Shown here in pieces: positions 18,035 through 26,823 of a DNA stretch of 64,000 nt. Position 1 is the first letter of the stretch, and the number at the start of each line of letters is the position of its first letter. The notes beneath the pieces were generated by a model. It did not search any database. It had not been told where the DNA came from and worked only from the letters and a program-made list of their open reading frames with translations. The position numbers were made by a program, and so were the translations under genes. The DNA lies in NCBI GenBank assembly GCA_034408895.1, contig JAWXCI010000015.1:1-64000 (forward strand), read 5' to 3'. This DNA comes from UBA4660 sp034408895 (GTDB lineage Bacteria; Bacteroidota; Bacteroidia; Flavobacteriales_D; Sanyastnellaceae).

Positions 18035-18910
18035 TTGGAAATTCCAAAAGGGCGATTGATCGCCATCGGGGGGGCGGAAGACAAGGGCACCGAGAATGAG
18101 GGCCATTACGCGCAGCACACCAATCTTCATTTTTTTGAACTGGGTATCCTCACCCGCGTGGTGCAGGAAATGGGCGGCATCGCATCGCGCATCGAGGTCA
18201 TTACCACCGCAAGCAGCATCCCTCGCGAAGTGGCAGACAATTACCTGAATGCCTTTGCCAGAATTGGTGACAACAATGTGGGTGTGATGAACATCCGCAA
18301 CAGGGATGATGCTCGCCAACCCGAATTTCTTGAACGAATAAAAAAGGCCGATGGAGTGATGTTCAGTGGTGGCGACCAGTTGAGGCTCACCACCATTTTT
18401 GGCGGAACGGAATTTCTTGAAATTCTTCAAAACCGCTACAGGTACGAAGGTTTGGTGGTGGCCGGAACCAGTGCCGGTGCCATGGCCATGAGCAATACTA
18501 TGATTTACCAGGGCAAAAGCGACCTTGCACATTTGAAAGGTGAAGTGAAACTTACTTCGGGGCTTGCTTTCATGCCCGATGTGATTATTGATTCGCACTT
18601 CGACAAGCGCGGAAGATTTAACCGCCTCGCACAAGCAGTAGCGAGCAATCCATCTTGTATCGGTATTGGCTTGGGAGAAGACACTGGCGTAATTGTCACC
18701 AATTCAAATCATCTTGAAGTTATAGGAAGTGGGGCATTGGTGATTGTGGATGGCAAGGACATCCGTCATTCTAACATCACAGAGGTGGGAATAGGCACCC
18801 CCATTTCAATTGAAAACCTGCGCGTAAACATTCTTGTTCATGGCAATTCGTATTTCCTGAAAGAACGACATTTTGTGCCGGGCGTGGGAGTGGAAAGCGA
18901 AGTGGAATGA
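18035..18910 (+). CDS. cphB: Cyanophycinase (peptidase S51 family)
   Basis: Serine exopeptidase that releases beta-Asp-Arg dipeptides from the storage polymer cyanophycin. The 291 residues begin EIPKGRLIAIGGAEDKG, the family's N-terminal signature. The nucleophile Ser is in GTSAGAMAMS. IDSHFDKRGRFNRL and GIGLGEDTG also match the family. The start is a TTG at 18035: a stop codon lies five codons upstream and no ATG or GTG lies between. No cyanophycin synthetase gene is in this window, so the polymer may be made elsewhere in the genome or supplied externally. The long antisense ORF here is a shadow. Confidence 0.88.
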   Translation: MEIPKGRLIAIGGAEDKGTENEGHYAQHTNLHFFELGILTRVVQEMGGIASRIEVITTASSIPREVADNYLNAFARIGDNNVGVMNIRNRDDARQPEFLERIKKADGVMFSGGDQLRLTTIFGGTEFLEILQNRYRYEGLVVAGTSAGAMAMSNTMIYQGKSDLAHLKGEVKLTSGLAFMPDVIIDSHFDKRGRFNRLAQAVASNPSCIGIGLGEDTGVIVTNSNHLEVIGSGALVIVDGKDIRHSNITEVGIGTPISIENLRVNILVHGNSYFLKERHFVPGVGVESEVE

Positions 18911-18951
18911 ATTTCCAGCACCAAAAAATGAGCGCTTGAAAAACAACTACC

Positions 18952-19533
18952 TCATTCCCTCATCAACTCTGCTCCGTCCAACACCTTGAAATTTTCATCC
19001 ATCAAAAGCGTGGTACTTTCTGTAGCATTGTTCGCTGAGCCATCAATGGTCTTGTTGAGGAAAAACATTGCACGATAGAATTTTTTCTCTTCACCTTTTG
19101 CAGAAGCGAGTCGTTGCCTGATAGTTTCAAGGCGTTTAGACATCATGTTTACAGAATCGCCATAAGCAGTCATTTCTGATCTCAGTTGATCCACGTTCAC
19201 TTCGCCAGTGGTGTACCGCGAGTCGTTACTTTCTTCCTGTACTTCAATCTTCAGTTCGGCATCCTCCACTTGTTTTCCCTTTATTTCCCTCATCTTGGCG
19301 TACCTGTTAAAGTTGAATTCGGTGAAACTGAGTCTTGCGCTGTCAACAACACTTGCTCCTACTTTGATCAATTCGAGTTCGGCAACTTCGTAAATGGGAA
19401 TTGCTTCCTCCTTCTTTGCAGCATTGCCTTCGTAATAATTCACGATGCTCTCTATAGCCTTTGGGTGGTTGTCTGTGCAGGCTTGAATAAGAAGACACGA
19501 GTACATAATCAGGAAGAAATAAAATTTTTTCAT
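18952..19533 (-). CDS. Hypothetical lipoprotein
   Basis: 193 residues from the ATG at 19533 (MKKFYFFLIM). The lipobox is LIQAC (Cys about 19). The mature part is charged and probably helical, with a coiled-coil-like segment around SEMTAYGDSVNMMSKRLETI. No known domain is recognised. It is divergent from the gene at 19619 and convergent with the cyanophycinase gene. An upstream start at 19557 adds eight residues ahead of the signal sequence and was not used. Confidence 0.65.
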   Translation of the reverse strand: MKKFYFFLIMYSCLLIQACTDNHPKAIESIVNYYEGNAAKKEEAIPIYEVAELELIKVGASVVDSARLSFTEFNFNRYAKMREIKGKQVEDAELKIEVQEESNDSRYTTGEVNVDQLRSEMTAYGDSVNMMSKRLETIRQRLASAKGEEKKFYRAMFFLNKTIDGSANNATESTTLLMDENFKVLDGAELMRE

Positions 19534-19618
19534 TGCGAAATTATTTTGATGTTCCAAAACTATAGCCTCACAATAAAAACGCTTGCATCAGGTTTCCACC
19601 CGTTTTAAAACCCAACCA

Positions 19619-20392
19619 ATGAAAGCACATTATTTAGTTACCTGCACTGTTGAACTTATGGTGCAAAGCGGGTGTTCGCAAAATGCGGATTCACAAACTG
19701 AAACTGGAAAAATCATCGTTGCCCTATCGGAAAATCCGCTTGAAGTGTTCCTCACTTTGCCAACTGCGACTTACGATAAAACCAATGCAGCAATCCATCT
19801 CAAGAGGGATGAACTTCGTTCGCGTTATGAATCTGCAAACAGTGATTCAACACGAAACTCGATACTCGATGAAGCAGGAAATGAATTTACGGCAGCGTTG
19901 GTTTTCCAACTCATGCCTTATTGGTACGGCACCACCTGGGCCTTTGAAGGACATACCGATATACCTGGCCAGGGAGAGGTGGCCTGCGGTTATCTGGTTT
20001 CAACAACATGGAAACATGCGGGCATGAATATGAACCGTTACAAATTCGCTCAGCAGGCTTCTTATGTTGGTTCCAAAACGTTGGCTAATGGCAACAAGCC
20101 CGAAAAACTTTCCGGCAAAACACCCGCAGAAGTGGAAGCATGGTTTGTCGCAAACAAGCGGGATGGACTTTACTCTGTGGGTTTGGATTATCACACTGGT
20201 TTTGTTTACCTGAAGGACAAGGCACTTTACTTCATTCATTCCTCGTTTGCCGCACCAGTGGCGGTGACGGTCGAGCGTGTAACTGACTCACCAGTCTTTG
20301 GTAGTTCTGCCCATTACTTCGTTGACCTCACCCGCAATCGTGAATTGATGAAGAAATGGATTCTCGGGTTGGAGTTGATCATCATCAAATAG
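19619..20392 (+). CDS. Hypothetical NlpC/P60-like cysteine amidase domain protein
   Basis: 257 residues from the ATG at 19619. The N terminus (MKAHYLVTCTVELMV) looks like a weak or unusual export signal followed by SGCSQ. The core has a Cys in GEVACGYLVSTTWKHAG and a His in SVGLDYHTGFVYL, spaced as in papain-fold NlpC/P60-type amidases, followed by FIHSSF. Such proteins usually cleave peptidoglycan peptides or other amides, but the substrate here is unknown. The ATG at 19619 gives the shortest sensible leader; 19583 is an alternative. Confidence 0.55.
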   Translation: MKAHYLVTCTVELMVQSGCSQNADSQTETGKIIVALSENPLEVFLTLPTATYDKTNAAIHLKRDELRSRYESANSDSTRNSILDEAGNEFTAALVFQLMPYWYGTTWAFEGHTDIPGQGEVACGYLVSTTWKHAGMNMNRYKFAQQASYVGSKTLANGNKPEKLSGKTPAEVEAWFVANKRDGLYSVGLDYHTGFVYLKDKALYFIHSSFAAPVAVTVERVTDSPVFGSSAHYFVDLTRNRELMKKWILGLELIIIK

Positions 20393-20543
20393 CAGTGAGC
20401 AATGAGCAAGGCGAATCAAATGCCAGCTGCCTGTTGCTTATTACGGGTTGACGCAGACTGCCAACGCCACACCCCACGGCTTGAGTGGCTCGTATATATT
20501 CGCGCCTCAAAAAAAATCTAACTCCCAATAAAATCAAAGCATA

Positions 20544-21893
20544 ATGGCAAACCAATATCAGGCTGAGATTGACGCTTTCATGGCCGACATCAGGGCAAAA
20601 AATCCAAATGAACCCGAGTTCCTGCAGGCGGTGCTCGAAGTGGCTGAAGCAGTTATTCCATACACTGAAGAAAATCCGAAATACAAAACTGCAAAAATTC
20701 TGCAACGCATTGCAGAGCCTGAACGCACACTCATTTTCCGTGTTCCGTGGACCGATGATAAAGGAGAGGTACAGGTGAACCGGGGTTATCGCGTGGAGTT
20801 CAATTCCGCAATAGGGCCTTACAAAGGCGGGCTTCGTTTTCACCCCACAGTAAATCTTTCGGTGTTAAAATTTTTGGGCTTCGAACAGATCTTTAAAAAC
20901 TCGCTCACCACTCTACCCATGGGCGGAGGAAAAGGCGGCAGTGATTTCGACCCGAAAGGAAAAAGCGACCGCGAAGTGATGGCATTCTGCCAGAGTTTTA
21001 TGACCGAACTCGCACGGCACATTGGTGCGGATACTGACGTACCAGCCGGTGACATTGGAGTGGGAGGACGCGAAATAGGTTTCCTCTTTGGCCAGTACAA
21101 AAGGTTGAGAAATGAATTTACCGGAGTGCTCACAGGCAAGGGCCGTAACTGGGGAGGTTCGCTCATTCGCCCGGAAGCGACAGGATACGGCACTGTGTAT
21201 TTCGCGCAACAAATGCTTGCCGTAAAAGGGATGGACTTCATAGGCAAAACCATTGTTGTTTCTGGCTCAGGAAACGTGGCACAATACGCAATAGAAAAGG
21301 CAACACAACTTGGAGCTAAAGTGGTGACAGCCTCTGATAGTGACGGATATGTTTACGATAAAGACGGAATCAATGCCGAGAAACTTGCATTTCTCATGGA
21401 ACTGAAAAATGTAAAGCGCGGACGCATTAGAGAGTATGCTGATAAATATGACTGCGACTACGTTGCAGGAAAAACTCCGTGGGGCGTAAAATGCGATATC
21501 GCACTGCCGTGTGCTACCCAAAACGAACTGAATGGCGATGATGCAAAAATGCTGATTGATAACGGTGTCATCTGTGTGGCTGAAGGTGCAAACATGCCAT
21601 CAACTCCTGCGGCAGTGGAAGCATTCCTGCATCCCAAAGTTCTATTTGCACCTGGCAAAGCATCTAACGCAGGTGGTGTTGCAACAAGCGGATTGGAGAT
21701 GTCGCAAAACTCGCTTCGCCTGTCATGGACGCGCGAAGAAGTGGATGCAAAACTTCATGGCATAATGAAAAGCATACACGCTTCCTGTGTTCAATACGGA
21801 CAAGAAGGCGACTTCGTGAACTACGTGAAAGGAGCAAACATTGCAGGCTTTGTGAAGGTGGCTGATGCTATGTTGGATCAAGGGGTGGTGTAG
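20544..21893 (+). CDS. gdhA: Glutamate dehydrogenase (NADP-type, hexameric class)
   Basis: Interconverts glutamate and 2-oxoglutarate plus ammonia. At 449 residues it has the standard small-hexameric length. Motifs are KGGLRFHPTVNLS, LPMGGGKGGSDFDPKGKSD with the catalytic Lys, PAGDIGVGGREIGF, and the Rossmann motif VVSGSGNVAQYAIEKA. The preceding 150 bases contain no other gene; TATATTCG at about 20492 is a weak promoter candidate. It is followed by a strong terminator at 21922. Confidence 0.97.
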   Translation: MANQYQAEIDAFMADIRAKNPNEPEFLQAVLEVAEAVIPYTEENPKYKTAKILQRIAEPERTLIFRVPWTDDKGEVQVNRGYRVEFNSAIGPYKGGLRFHPTVNLSVLKFLGFEQIFKNSLTTLPMGGGKGGSDFDPKGKSDREVMAFCQSFMTELARHIGADTDVPAGDIGVGGREIGFLFGQYKRLRNEFTGVLTGKGRNWGGSLIRPEATGYGTVYFAQQMLAVKGMDFIGKTIVVSGSGNVAQYAIEKATQLGAKVVTASDSDGYVYDKDGINAEKLAFLMELKNVKRGRIREYADKYDCDYVAGKTPWGVKCDIALPCATQNELNGDDAKMLIDNGVICVAEGANMPSTPAAVEAFLHPKVLFAPGKASNAGGVATSGLEMSQNSLRLSWTREEVDAKLHGIMKSIHASCVQYGQEGDFVNYVKGANIAGFVKVADAMLDQGVV

Positions 21894-21921
21894 AGACTGA
21901 GTACAGAAGAGGAAAAATACA

Positions 21922-21960
21922 AACCCACTTTGCAGGCATGCAGGGTGGGTTTTTTGTTTT
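21922..21960 (+). terminator. Intrinsic terminator of gdhA
   Basis: The stem AACCCAC (21922-21928) pairs with GTGGGTT (21945-21951), with an inner TGCA/TGCA pairing, and is followed by TTTTTTGTTTT. It closely resembles the terminator at 22426-22459. Confidence 0.9.
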
Positions 21961-21982
21961 CGATGTAGGTTAGCTTTGTCTC

Positions 21983-22368
21983 ATGTCAATTCTGAAAATT
22001 CCAATTCGATATGAAGGCGCCTTTGGCGAAGAAACTTTACTGAGCTTGTTCGACAGTGGTTCTTCCTATTCGCTTATGCATAGGATGCCTGCTGAAAAGC
22101 TGGAAACCCTTGGCGTTCTGAGAAAACCTCTTGAATTGTCTATGGCTTCTGAGAACAGTTACCTGAAAGTGAACAACTGGGTGCGGCTCGATTTCTACTA
22201 CAACGACATCAGGATGTCTGATGAGTTTTTAGTGGTATCCAATCTTTCTGAGGATGTAATTATTGGAACGAACACCCTTCAGAAATGGCGCATCAAAGTC
22301 GACTTGAACATGACACGGTGATTGTGGACCCTAAAGTGGCGAAGGCCATTTTGAAGAATCATAAGTAA
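21983..22368 (+). CDS. Retropepsin-like aspartic protease domain protein, frameshifted near the 3' end
   Basis: Small protein with the aspartic-protease motif FDSGSSYS (about residues 27-34) and the distal VVSNLSEDVIIGTNTLQKW block of single-domain retropepsin-like proteins. The open frame stops at 22321 after KVDLNMTR. The -1 frame continues with HDTVIVDPKVAKAILKNHK to a stop at 22368, which fits the family's C terminus. Adding one base near 22304-22308 (for example GAC TTG GAA CAT) joins the two into about 128 residues. Whether the lesion is real or a sequencing deletion cannot be told here. Function of the family is unknown. Confidence 0.72.
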
Positions 22369-22425
22369 CATGATTTCAAAGTTCAAAGAATTCCCTTTGG
22401 ACTTTGAAAGTGCGGATAATTGATA

Positions 22426-22459
22426 AACCCACTTTGCAAGGATGCAGAGTGGGTTTTTT
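22426..22459 (+). terminator. Intrinsic terminator of the retropepsin-like gene
   Basis: AACCCACTTTGCA (22426-22438), loop AGGA, then TGCAGAGTGGGTT (22443-22455) and a T run. It is nearly identical to the gdhA terminator. It also lies just beyond the stop of the convergent small lipoprotein gene at 22458, so it may work in both directions, although the opposite side has only a short T tract. Confidence 0.85.
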
Positions 22460-22697
22460 ATTTGTTGCAAGGACTATAGTATTCTACATGAATGCCTTCA
22501 CGGTTCGCATAGCATTCATTGCAATATGTTTTTTCATCGCAACCACAAACGCCAGGACAATCGTCAAGGCAAATACCTGAATGTTCATTTTTCATTCTTT
22601 GATCATAACAATCAGGCTTATCGCAAGACGTTATTGTAAAAATGGCACAGAATCCAAATACCCAGTAAGTGTGGTTTATAAAGCGATTTATTTTAAT
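22458..22697 (-). CDS. Small Cys-rich lipoprotein with Kazal-like motif
   Basis: A 79-codon frame with a lipoprotein-like N terminus (hydrophobic stretch, lipobox TITSC, Cys 25). The mature part of about 55 residues contains ten Cys. CPGVCGCDEKTYCNECYANREGI matches the core of Kazal-type inhibitor domains (VCGxDxxTYxNxCxAxxxGI). No ATG, GTG or TTG is in frame upstream of the hydrophobic stretch. The best start is an ATT at 22697 (KINRFINH follows), with a stop codon five codons further up, so either a rare start is used or the start codon was damaged. It may inhibit serine proteases at the cell surface. It is not seen by ATG-based ORF searches. Confidence 0.65.
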   Translation of the reverse strand: MKINRFINHTYWVFGFCAIFTITSCDKPDCYDQRMKNEHSGICLDDCPGVCGCDEKTYCNECYANREGIHVEYYSPCNK

Positions 22698-22750
22698 CGT
22701 CAGACATTAAGACATCTTGATTTACTGAATTGCTGCCTCTTGCTATTCAC

Positions 22751-23587
22751 TTACTTACTTCGGGTTGGCAGCATCATCGGAAACCCTTTGTAAAGCGCAT
22801 TATGCAAAATAGTTAGATGATCCTCCTCCGGCATCGGAATAAAATTCACATTCCAATTATTTGCTTTTGATTGCTTTAGAATCTCTGCAAGTTTTATCGC
22901 TTCTGCTTCCATCTGGTCATCTTCATTTCCAACAGTGATGAAAATGTTTCTTTCCTCCACAGATTGTTTTGCAAGCAATTCATTGCATTGTTTCAACAGC
23001 GACTCATCGTCCCACCAAAGGCTTGGACTTACAATGATGTAGTGGGTGAAGAGTTGCGATTTCTTCAGCAGAATTTCTGCTGCAAGCAAACCTCCGAGCG
23101 ATTGACCAACTATGGTTTTACTTTCATTCACCTTGTATGTTTTCTCTATGAATGGTTGCAATTCCTTCTCAATGAAAGAAATGAAATTTTCGGAACCGCC
23201 AGTAGTAGGATAATCTTTTTTGTCCTGCGCATTATTGGTTGGAAAAGTGAAGTCGCGTTTGCGATCCACATTGGCAATACCCACCACAATAGAAGGAAGG
23301 ATTTTTCCAATCATGGTCTGAAACTGTACCACACCAACAGTATGCACGAAATCTTCATTGGCTGATCCGTCAAACAAATAGATTACGGGATATGTGTATG
23401 AAGAATCAGGAGAATATCCATCGGGGAAGTAGATATTGAGTGTACGGGTTTCGGAGAGTATTGCGGATTCGAGGTGTTGTATTTGCGCAAGTACGAATGG
23501 TTTGACTGTTTTAGGTTGTGTTTCTATTTGTGCCTCTGTGCAGCTGAAAACCATCAGCAAAAGGTATATAAGCGTTGGAATTTTCAT
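22751..23587 (-). CDS. Alpha/beta hydrolase, putative esterase family (siderophore-esterase-like)
   Basis: 278 residues from the ATG at 23587 (MKIPTLIYLLLMVFSCTEAQ). The signal peptide could also be read as a lipobox (VFSC). It belongs to the esterase D / ferri-enterobactin-esterase-like family: YPVIYLFDGSANEDF, the nucleophile elbow GQSLGG, and the late His in EEDHLTI. It is divergent from a FecA-like TonB receptor, which supports a role in processing an imported iron chelate, but related enzymes act on other esters too. An upstream start at 23617 was rejected. Confidence 0.8.
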   Translation of the reverse strand: MKIPTLIYLLLMVFSCTEAQIETQPKTVKPFVLAQIQHLESAILSETRTLNIYFPDGYSPDSSYTYPVIYLFDGSANEDFVHTVGVVQFQTMIGKILPSIVVGIANVDRKRDFTFPTNNAQDKKDYPTTGGSENFISFIEKELQPFIEKTYKVNESKTIVGQSLGGLLAAEILLKKSQLFTHYIIVSPSLWWDDESLLKQCNELLAKQSVEERNIFITVGNEDDQMEAEAIKLAEILKQSKANNWNVNFIPMPEEDHLTILHNALYKGFPMMLPTRSK

Positions 23588-23898
23588 GTGTACAAATATG
23601 CATACCATCCTATGCAAGCATTGGTCACAGTTGAACTGCGTTGCTTCATGAGAAATTCCATCGGTTCTATGTTGGAACCGGCATTCTTTGTTGGATCCAA
23701 AGCGATTGGAATTCTGGGATGACCTCGTACAATAATCTTCTTAACTCCGTGATTGAAAGAGTTGCATTGCGTTGCCATTTCCACCCTTTCAAAACCATCT
23801 TTTGAGCGAATACCTAGATGAAGGTATTGCTTGCTCATCCCGGTAATTTTCTATTTGCGGCCTCATTCACGGTTACTCCTAAAAACAGATTTGAGCGT
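23588..23898. other. Divergent intergenic region between esterase and TonB receptor
   Basis: 311 bases without a confident gene. A minus-strand frame of up to 84 codons (23584-23838) ends in an ATGA overlap with the esterase start. Its sequence (HGVKKIIVRGHPRIPIALD) resembles nothing I recognise, so it stays undecided. I see no clear Fur-box-like palindrome and no good TAnnTTTG element. Confidence 0.4.
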
Positions 23899-26106
23899 AT
23901 GATTTTCACATCCCTTCAGAAACAGATGGCATGCACAGCCTTTATCACGATGTCATTTACCACGTTAGCACAACAGGAAATTGATACTACTCACACGCAC
24001 CAACTTTCGGAAATCCAGGTTGCCGCGGATGGGCAAAAACCCGCTATCGGTAGGATGGAAGCCATTGAAGGCACCATCATTACTTCAGGAAAAAAGAATG
24101 AAGTGATTCGACTTTCTTCCATGAATGCCGATTTATCTTCCAACAATGCACGGCAGATTTTTGGGCGCGTGCCGGGCATCACAATTTGGGAAAACGATGG
24201 CAGCGGAATACAGTCGGGGGTGGCCGCACGCGGCCTGAGTCCCAATCGGTCGTGGGAGTTTAATGTACGTCAAAATGGTTGCGATATTTCTCCCGATGTA
24301 TTCGGATATCCTGAAGCGTATTACACACCACCGTCAGAGGCGCTGGAAAAAATTGAAGTCATTCGTGGTGCAGCTTCATTGCAGTTTGGGCCGCAGTTTG
24401 GCGGATTGCTGAATTATGTCATAAAGAAAGGAGTAGCGGACCAAACTATTGTGGTTGAATCCAACCAAACTATGGGTAGCTATGGATTGTTCAACTCATT
24501 CAATGCAGTTGGCGGCACAAAAGGAAAGCTGAATTACTACGCATTTTTTCATCACCGCAACGCTGAGGGCTGGAGGGAGAACAGCCGATACTTTACCAAC
24601 ACGGGATATATCTCGCTGGATTACAAACCAGGCGAGAAAATGAAGGTAGGCTTTTCATTCACGCGCAACTATTATGTGAGCCAGCAACCAGGCGGGCTTA
24701 CTGATGAAATGTTTGAAGCCGATCCACAGCAGAGTGTTCGCGAGCGCAACTGGTTCAGTGCGCCCTGGAATGCGGCAACACTTTCATTCGATTATGAAAT
24801 TGCTGACCGGACTCGCATCAGCGCAAAAGCGTTTGGCAATCTCAGCGAGCGAAACAGTGTCGGCTACCTGAAAGCAATAAACGTGGCCGACTCATTTAAT
24901 GTTGACTTGGGAAGTTTAAATCCGCGACAGTTGGATCGTGATGAATACCAAAGCATCGGTGCGGAAGTGAGATACCTGCAAGAATATTCCTTCATCAGTG
25001 AATTGAGTGCCTTGAGTTTGGGCGTGCGCGTTTACCGGTGCAACACCAGACGCAACCAGCAGGGAACAGGAACAACAGGAAACGATTTCAATCTTGAACT
25101 CACTTCAAAGCAATACGGCAAGTCGTTGGAATATGAAACATTCAATTATTCATTCTTTGCTGAGAACTTGTTTCAGTTGACGAAGAAAATCAGTGTTACA
25201 CCCGGCATCCGTTACGAAACTATTCAAAGCACTTCAGGCGGTTACATCAACGTTGCAGACGGGCAACTTGACACATCAGCTATGGAGCGCAATGTTTTGC
25301 TTGCCGGAACTGGTGCACAATTAAACTTTTCTGAAACCACTAACTTTTATGCAAACGCCAGTCAGGCCTATCGCCCTGTCACTTATTCCGAACTTACACC
25401 ATCTGCAACAACAGATGTTATTGATCCTGATCTGAAAGATGCCACAGGCTACAACGCTGACGCAGGATTCCGTGGTGCAATCAGTACTTTCCTGCACTTC
25501 GATGTGGGAGCATTTTATCTGCACTACAACAACCGCATAGGAACTATCTTGAAAGACGGTGTGAACTTCCGCACCAACATTGGCACCAGCGTGAGTAAAG
25601 GAATAGAAGCCTATGTGGATATTGATCCGTTGCGCGCATTGTGTTCCGGGACACCATGTGGTTCACTCAGTTTGTTTGCTTCATTGTCCTTCATTGATGC
25701 CAGGTACACTCGATGGAATAATCCCGGAATTGTTGATGATCCTGCCAAAGCCATTGCGGGCAAGCGTGTTGAAAGCGCCCCAAGGTTCATTCATCGTTTT
25801 GGCGCAACCTATGCTTTGAAAAAATTTTCTGCAACCTTTCAATTCAACAAAGTGGGCGATGCGTTTAGCGATGCCGCCAATACAATTGAAGCAACTTCCA
25901 ACGGGCAAGCGGGACTGATTTCGGCATACACCGCAATGGATTTCGCAGCAGCTTATTCATTCTCCCAAGTTTATTCTGTAAAAGCAGGAGTAAATAACCT
26001 TGGCGATGAAAGATATTTCACTCGAAGGGCAGGTGGCTATCCTGGGCCTGGCCTCTTGCCTGCGAACGGGAGAACGTGGTTTATGTCTTTTAGTATGAAA
26101 ATTTGA
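23899..26106 (+). CDS. TonB-dependent outer-membrane receptor (FecA-like, iron chelate uptake)
   Basis: 735 residues from the ATG at 23899, with a signal peptide ending at about LAQ. No carboxypeptidase-like N-terminal extension is present, unlike SusC. The plug domain has NARQIFGRVPGITIWENDGSG and ARGLSPNRSWEFNVRQNG. The barrel ends in the typical aromatic residue pattern (RTWFMSFSMKI). The plug residues RGLSPNRSWEFNVRQNG are typical of FecA-like Fe(III)-citrate/siderophore receptors. The divergent esterase gene suggests a siderophore uptake and release module. The 27-residue N-terminal extension from 23818 has no signal features and was dropped. Confidence 0.88.
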   Translation: MIFTSLQKQMACTAFITMSFTTLAQQEIDTTHTHQLSEIQVAADGQKPAIGRMEAIEGTIITSGKKNEVIRLSSMNADLSSNNARQIFGRVPGITIWENDGSGIQSGVAARGLSPNRSWEFNVRQNGCDISPDVFGYPEAYYTPPSEALEKIEVIRGAASLQFGPQFGGLLNYVIKKGVADQTIVVESNQTMGSYGLFNSFNAVGGTKGKLNYYAFFHHRNAEGWRENSRYFTNTGYISLDYKPGEKMKVGFSFTRNYYVSQQPGGLTDEMFEADPQQSVRERNWFSAPWNAATLSFDYEIADRTRISAKAFGNLSERNSVGYLKAINVADSFNVDLGSLNPRQLDRDEYQSIGAEVRYLQEYSFISELSALSLGVRVYRCNTRRNQQGTGTTGNDFNLELTSKQYGKSLEYETFNYSFFAENLFQLTKKISVTPGIRYETIQSTSGGYINVADGQLDTSAMERNVLLAGTGAQLNFSETTNFYANASQAYRPVTYSELTPSATTDVIDPDLKDATGYNADAGFRGAISTFLHFDVGAFYLHYNNRIGTILKDGVNFRTNIGTSVSKGIEAYVDIDPLRALCSGTPCGSLSLFASLSFIDARYTRWNNPGIVDDPAKAIAGKRVESAPRFIHRFGATYALKKFSATFQFNKVGDAFSDAANTIEATSNGQAGLISAYTAMDFAAAYSFSQVYSVKAGVNNLGDERYFTRRAGGYPGPGLLPANGRTWFMSFSMKI

Positions 26107-26151
26107 TCAGGAGCACGAAGAGTTTATAAGCCCGGTTGATCTTTGCTCCTC

Positions 26152-26820
26152 ATGCAGGATCACATCATCATAGTTGCTGGAGGGATTGGTTCACGAATGA
26201 ACAATGCCGTTCCCAAACAGTTTATTCAATTGGCTGGCAAACCCATCGTGGTTTACACGATAGAAAAATTCCACCGCTTCAATCCAAAGATCAACATCAT
26301 TCTTGTGTTGCATCCTGAGTATTTGGATTTCTGGGCCGGTCTGGGTAGAACATTTTTATTCAACATTCCTCACTCAGTCATTACTGGGGGCGAAGAGCGA
26401 TTTCATTCTGTCCGCAACGCGGTGATGAGTATTAAAGATGAAACAGGTATCGTTGGTATTCATGATGCCGTGCGGCCGTTCGTGAGTATGAAAACACTTG
26501 AAACTTGCTATGCAACAGCTCGCGCTCATTGCAATGCAGTGCCGGTGATTACAATGGATGAATCGTTGCGAAGGGTTGAAAAGGATTCAAGCGAACCTGT
26601 AGACAGAAACGTATTTAGGATTGTGCAGACTCCACAATGTTTTGAACTTTCACTTCTCAGAAAAGCTTACCAACAGGAATACCAATCCGGTTTTACAGAC
26701 GATGCATCGGTTGTGGAATCACTGGGCGAACAGCTTCGCCTTGTGCATGGCAACCGCGAAAATTTCAAGATTACACATCCGGAGGATTTGAGAATGGCAG
26801 AGGCTTTGCTTTCACTCTAA
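26152..26820 (+). CDS. ispD: 2-C-methyl-D-erythritol 4-phosphate cytidylyltransferase
   Basis: Third step of the MEP isoprenoid pathway. 222 residues from the ATG at 26152. The nucleotide-binding signature is VAGGIGSRMNNAVPKQF. Family motifs GGEERFHSVRNAV and GIHDAVRPF and the C-terminal TDDASVVESLG are all present. The frame also opens at a TTG at 26143, but the ATG fits homologues. It is followed closely by a small secreted protein gene. Other mep genes are not in the window. Confidence 0.95.
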   Translation: MQDHIIIVAGGIGSRMNNAVPKQFIQLAGKPIVVYTIEKFHRFNPKINIILVLHPEYLDFWAGLGRTFLFNIPHSVITGGEERFHSVRNAVMSIKDETGIVGIHDAVRPFVSMKTLETCYATARAHCNAVPVITMDESLRRVEKDSSEPVDRNVFRIVQTPQCFELSLLRKAYQQEYQSGFTDDASVVESLGEQLRLVHGNRENFKITHPEDLRMAEALLSL

Positions 26821-26823
26821 ATA

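Noticed and set aside
17669..18634. Long minus-strand ORF of 321 codons
   Set aside because: It is antisense to the cyanophycinase and the preceding gene, has unusual His/Cys-rich composition and no domain, so it is a shadow frame.
23584..23838. 84-codon minus-strand ORF ahead of the esterase
   Set aside because: The ATGA overlap is suggestive, but composition and lack of any recognisable motif leave it unsupported as a gene.
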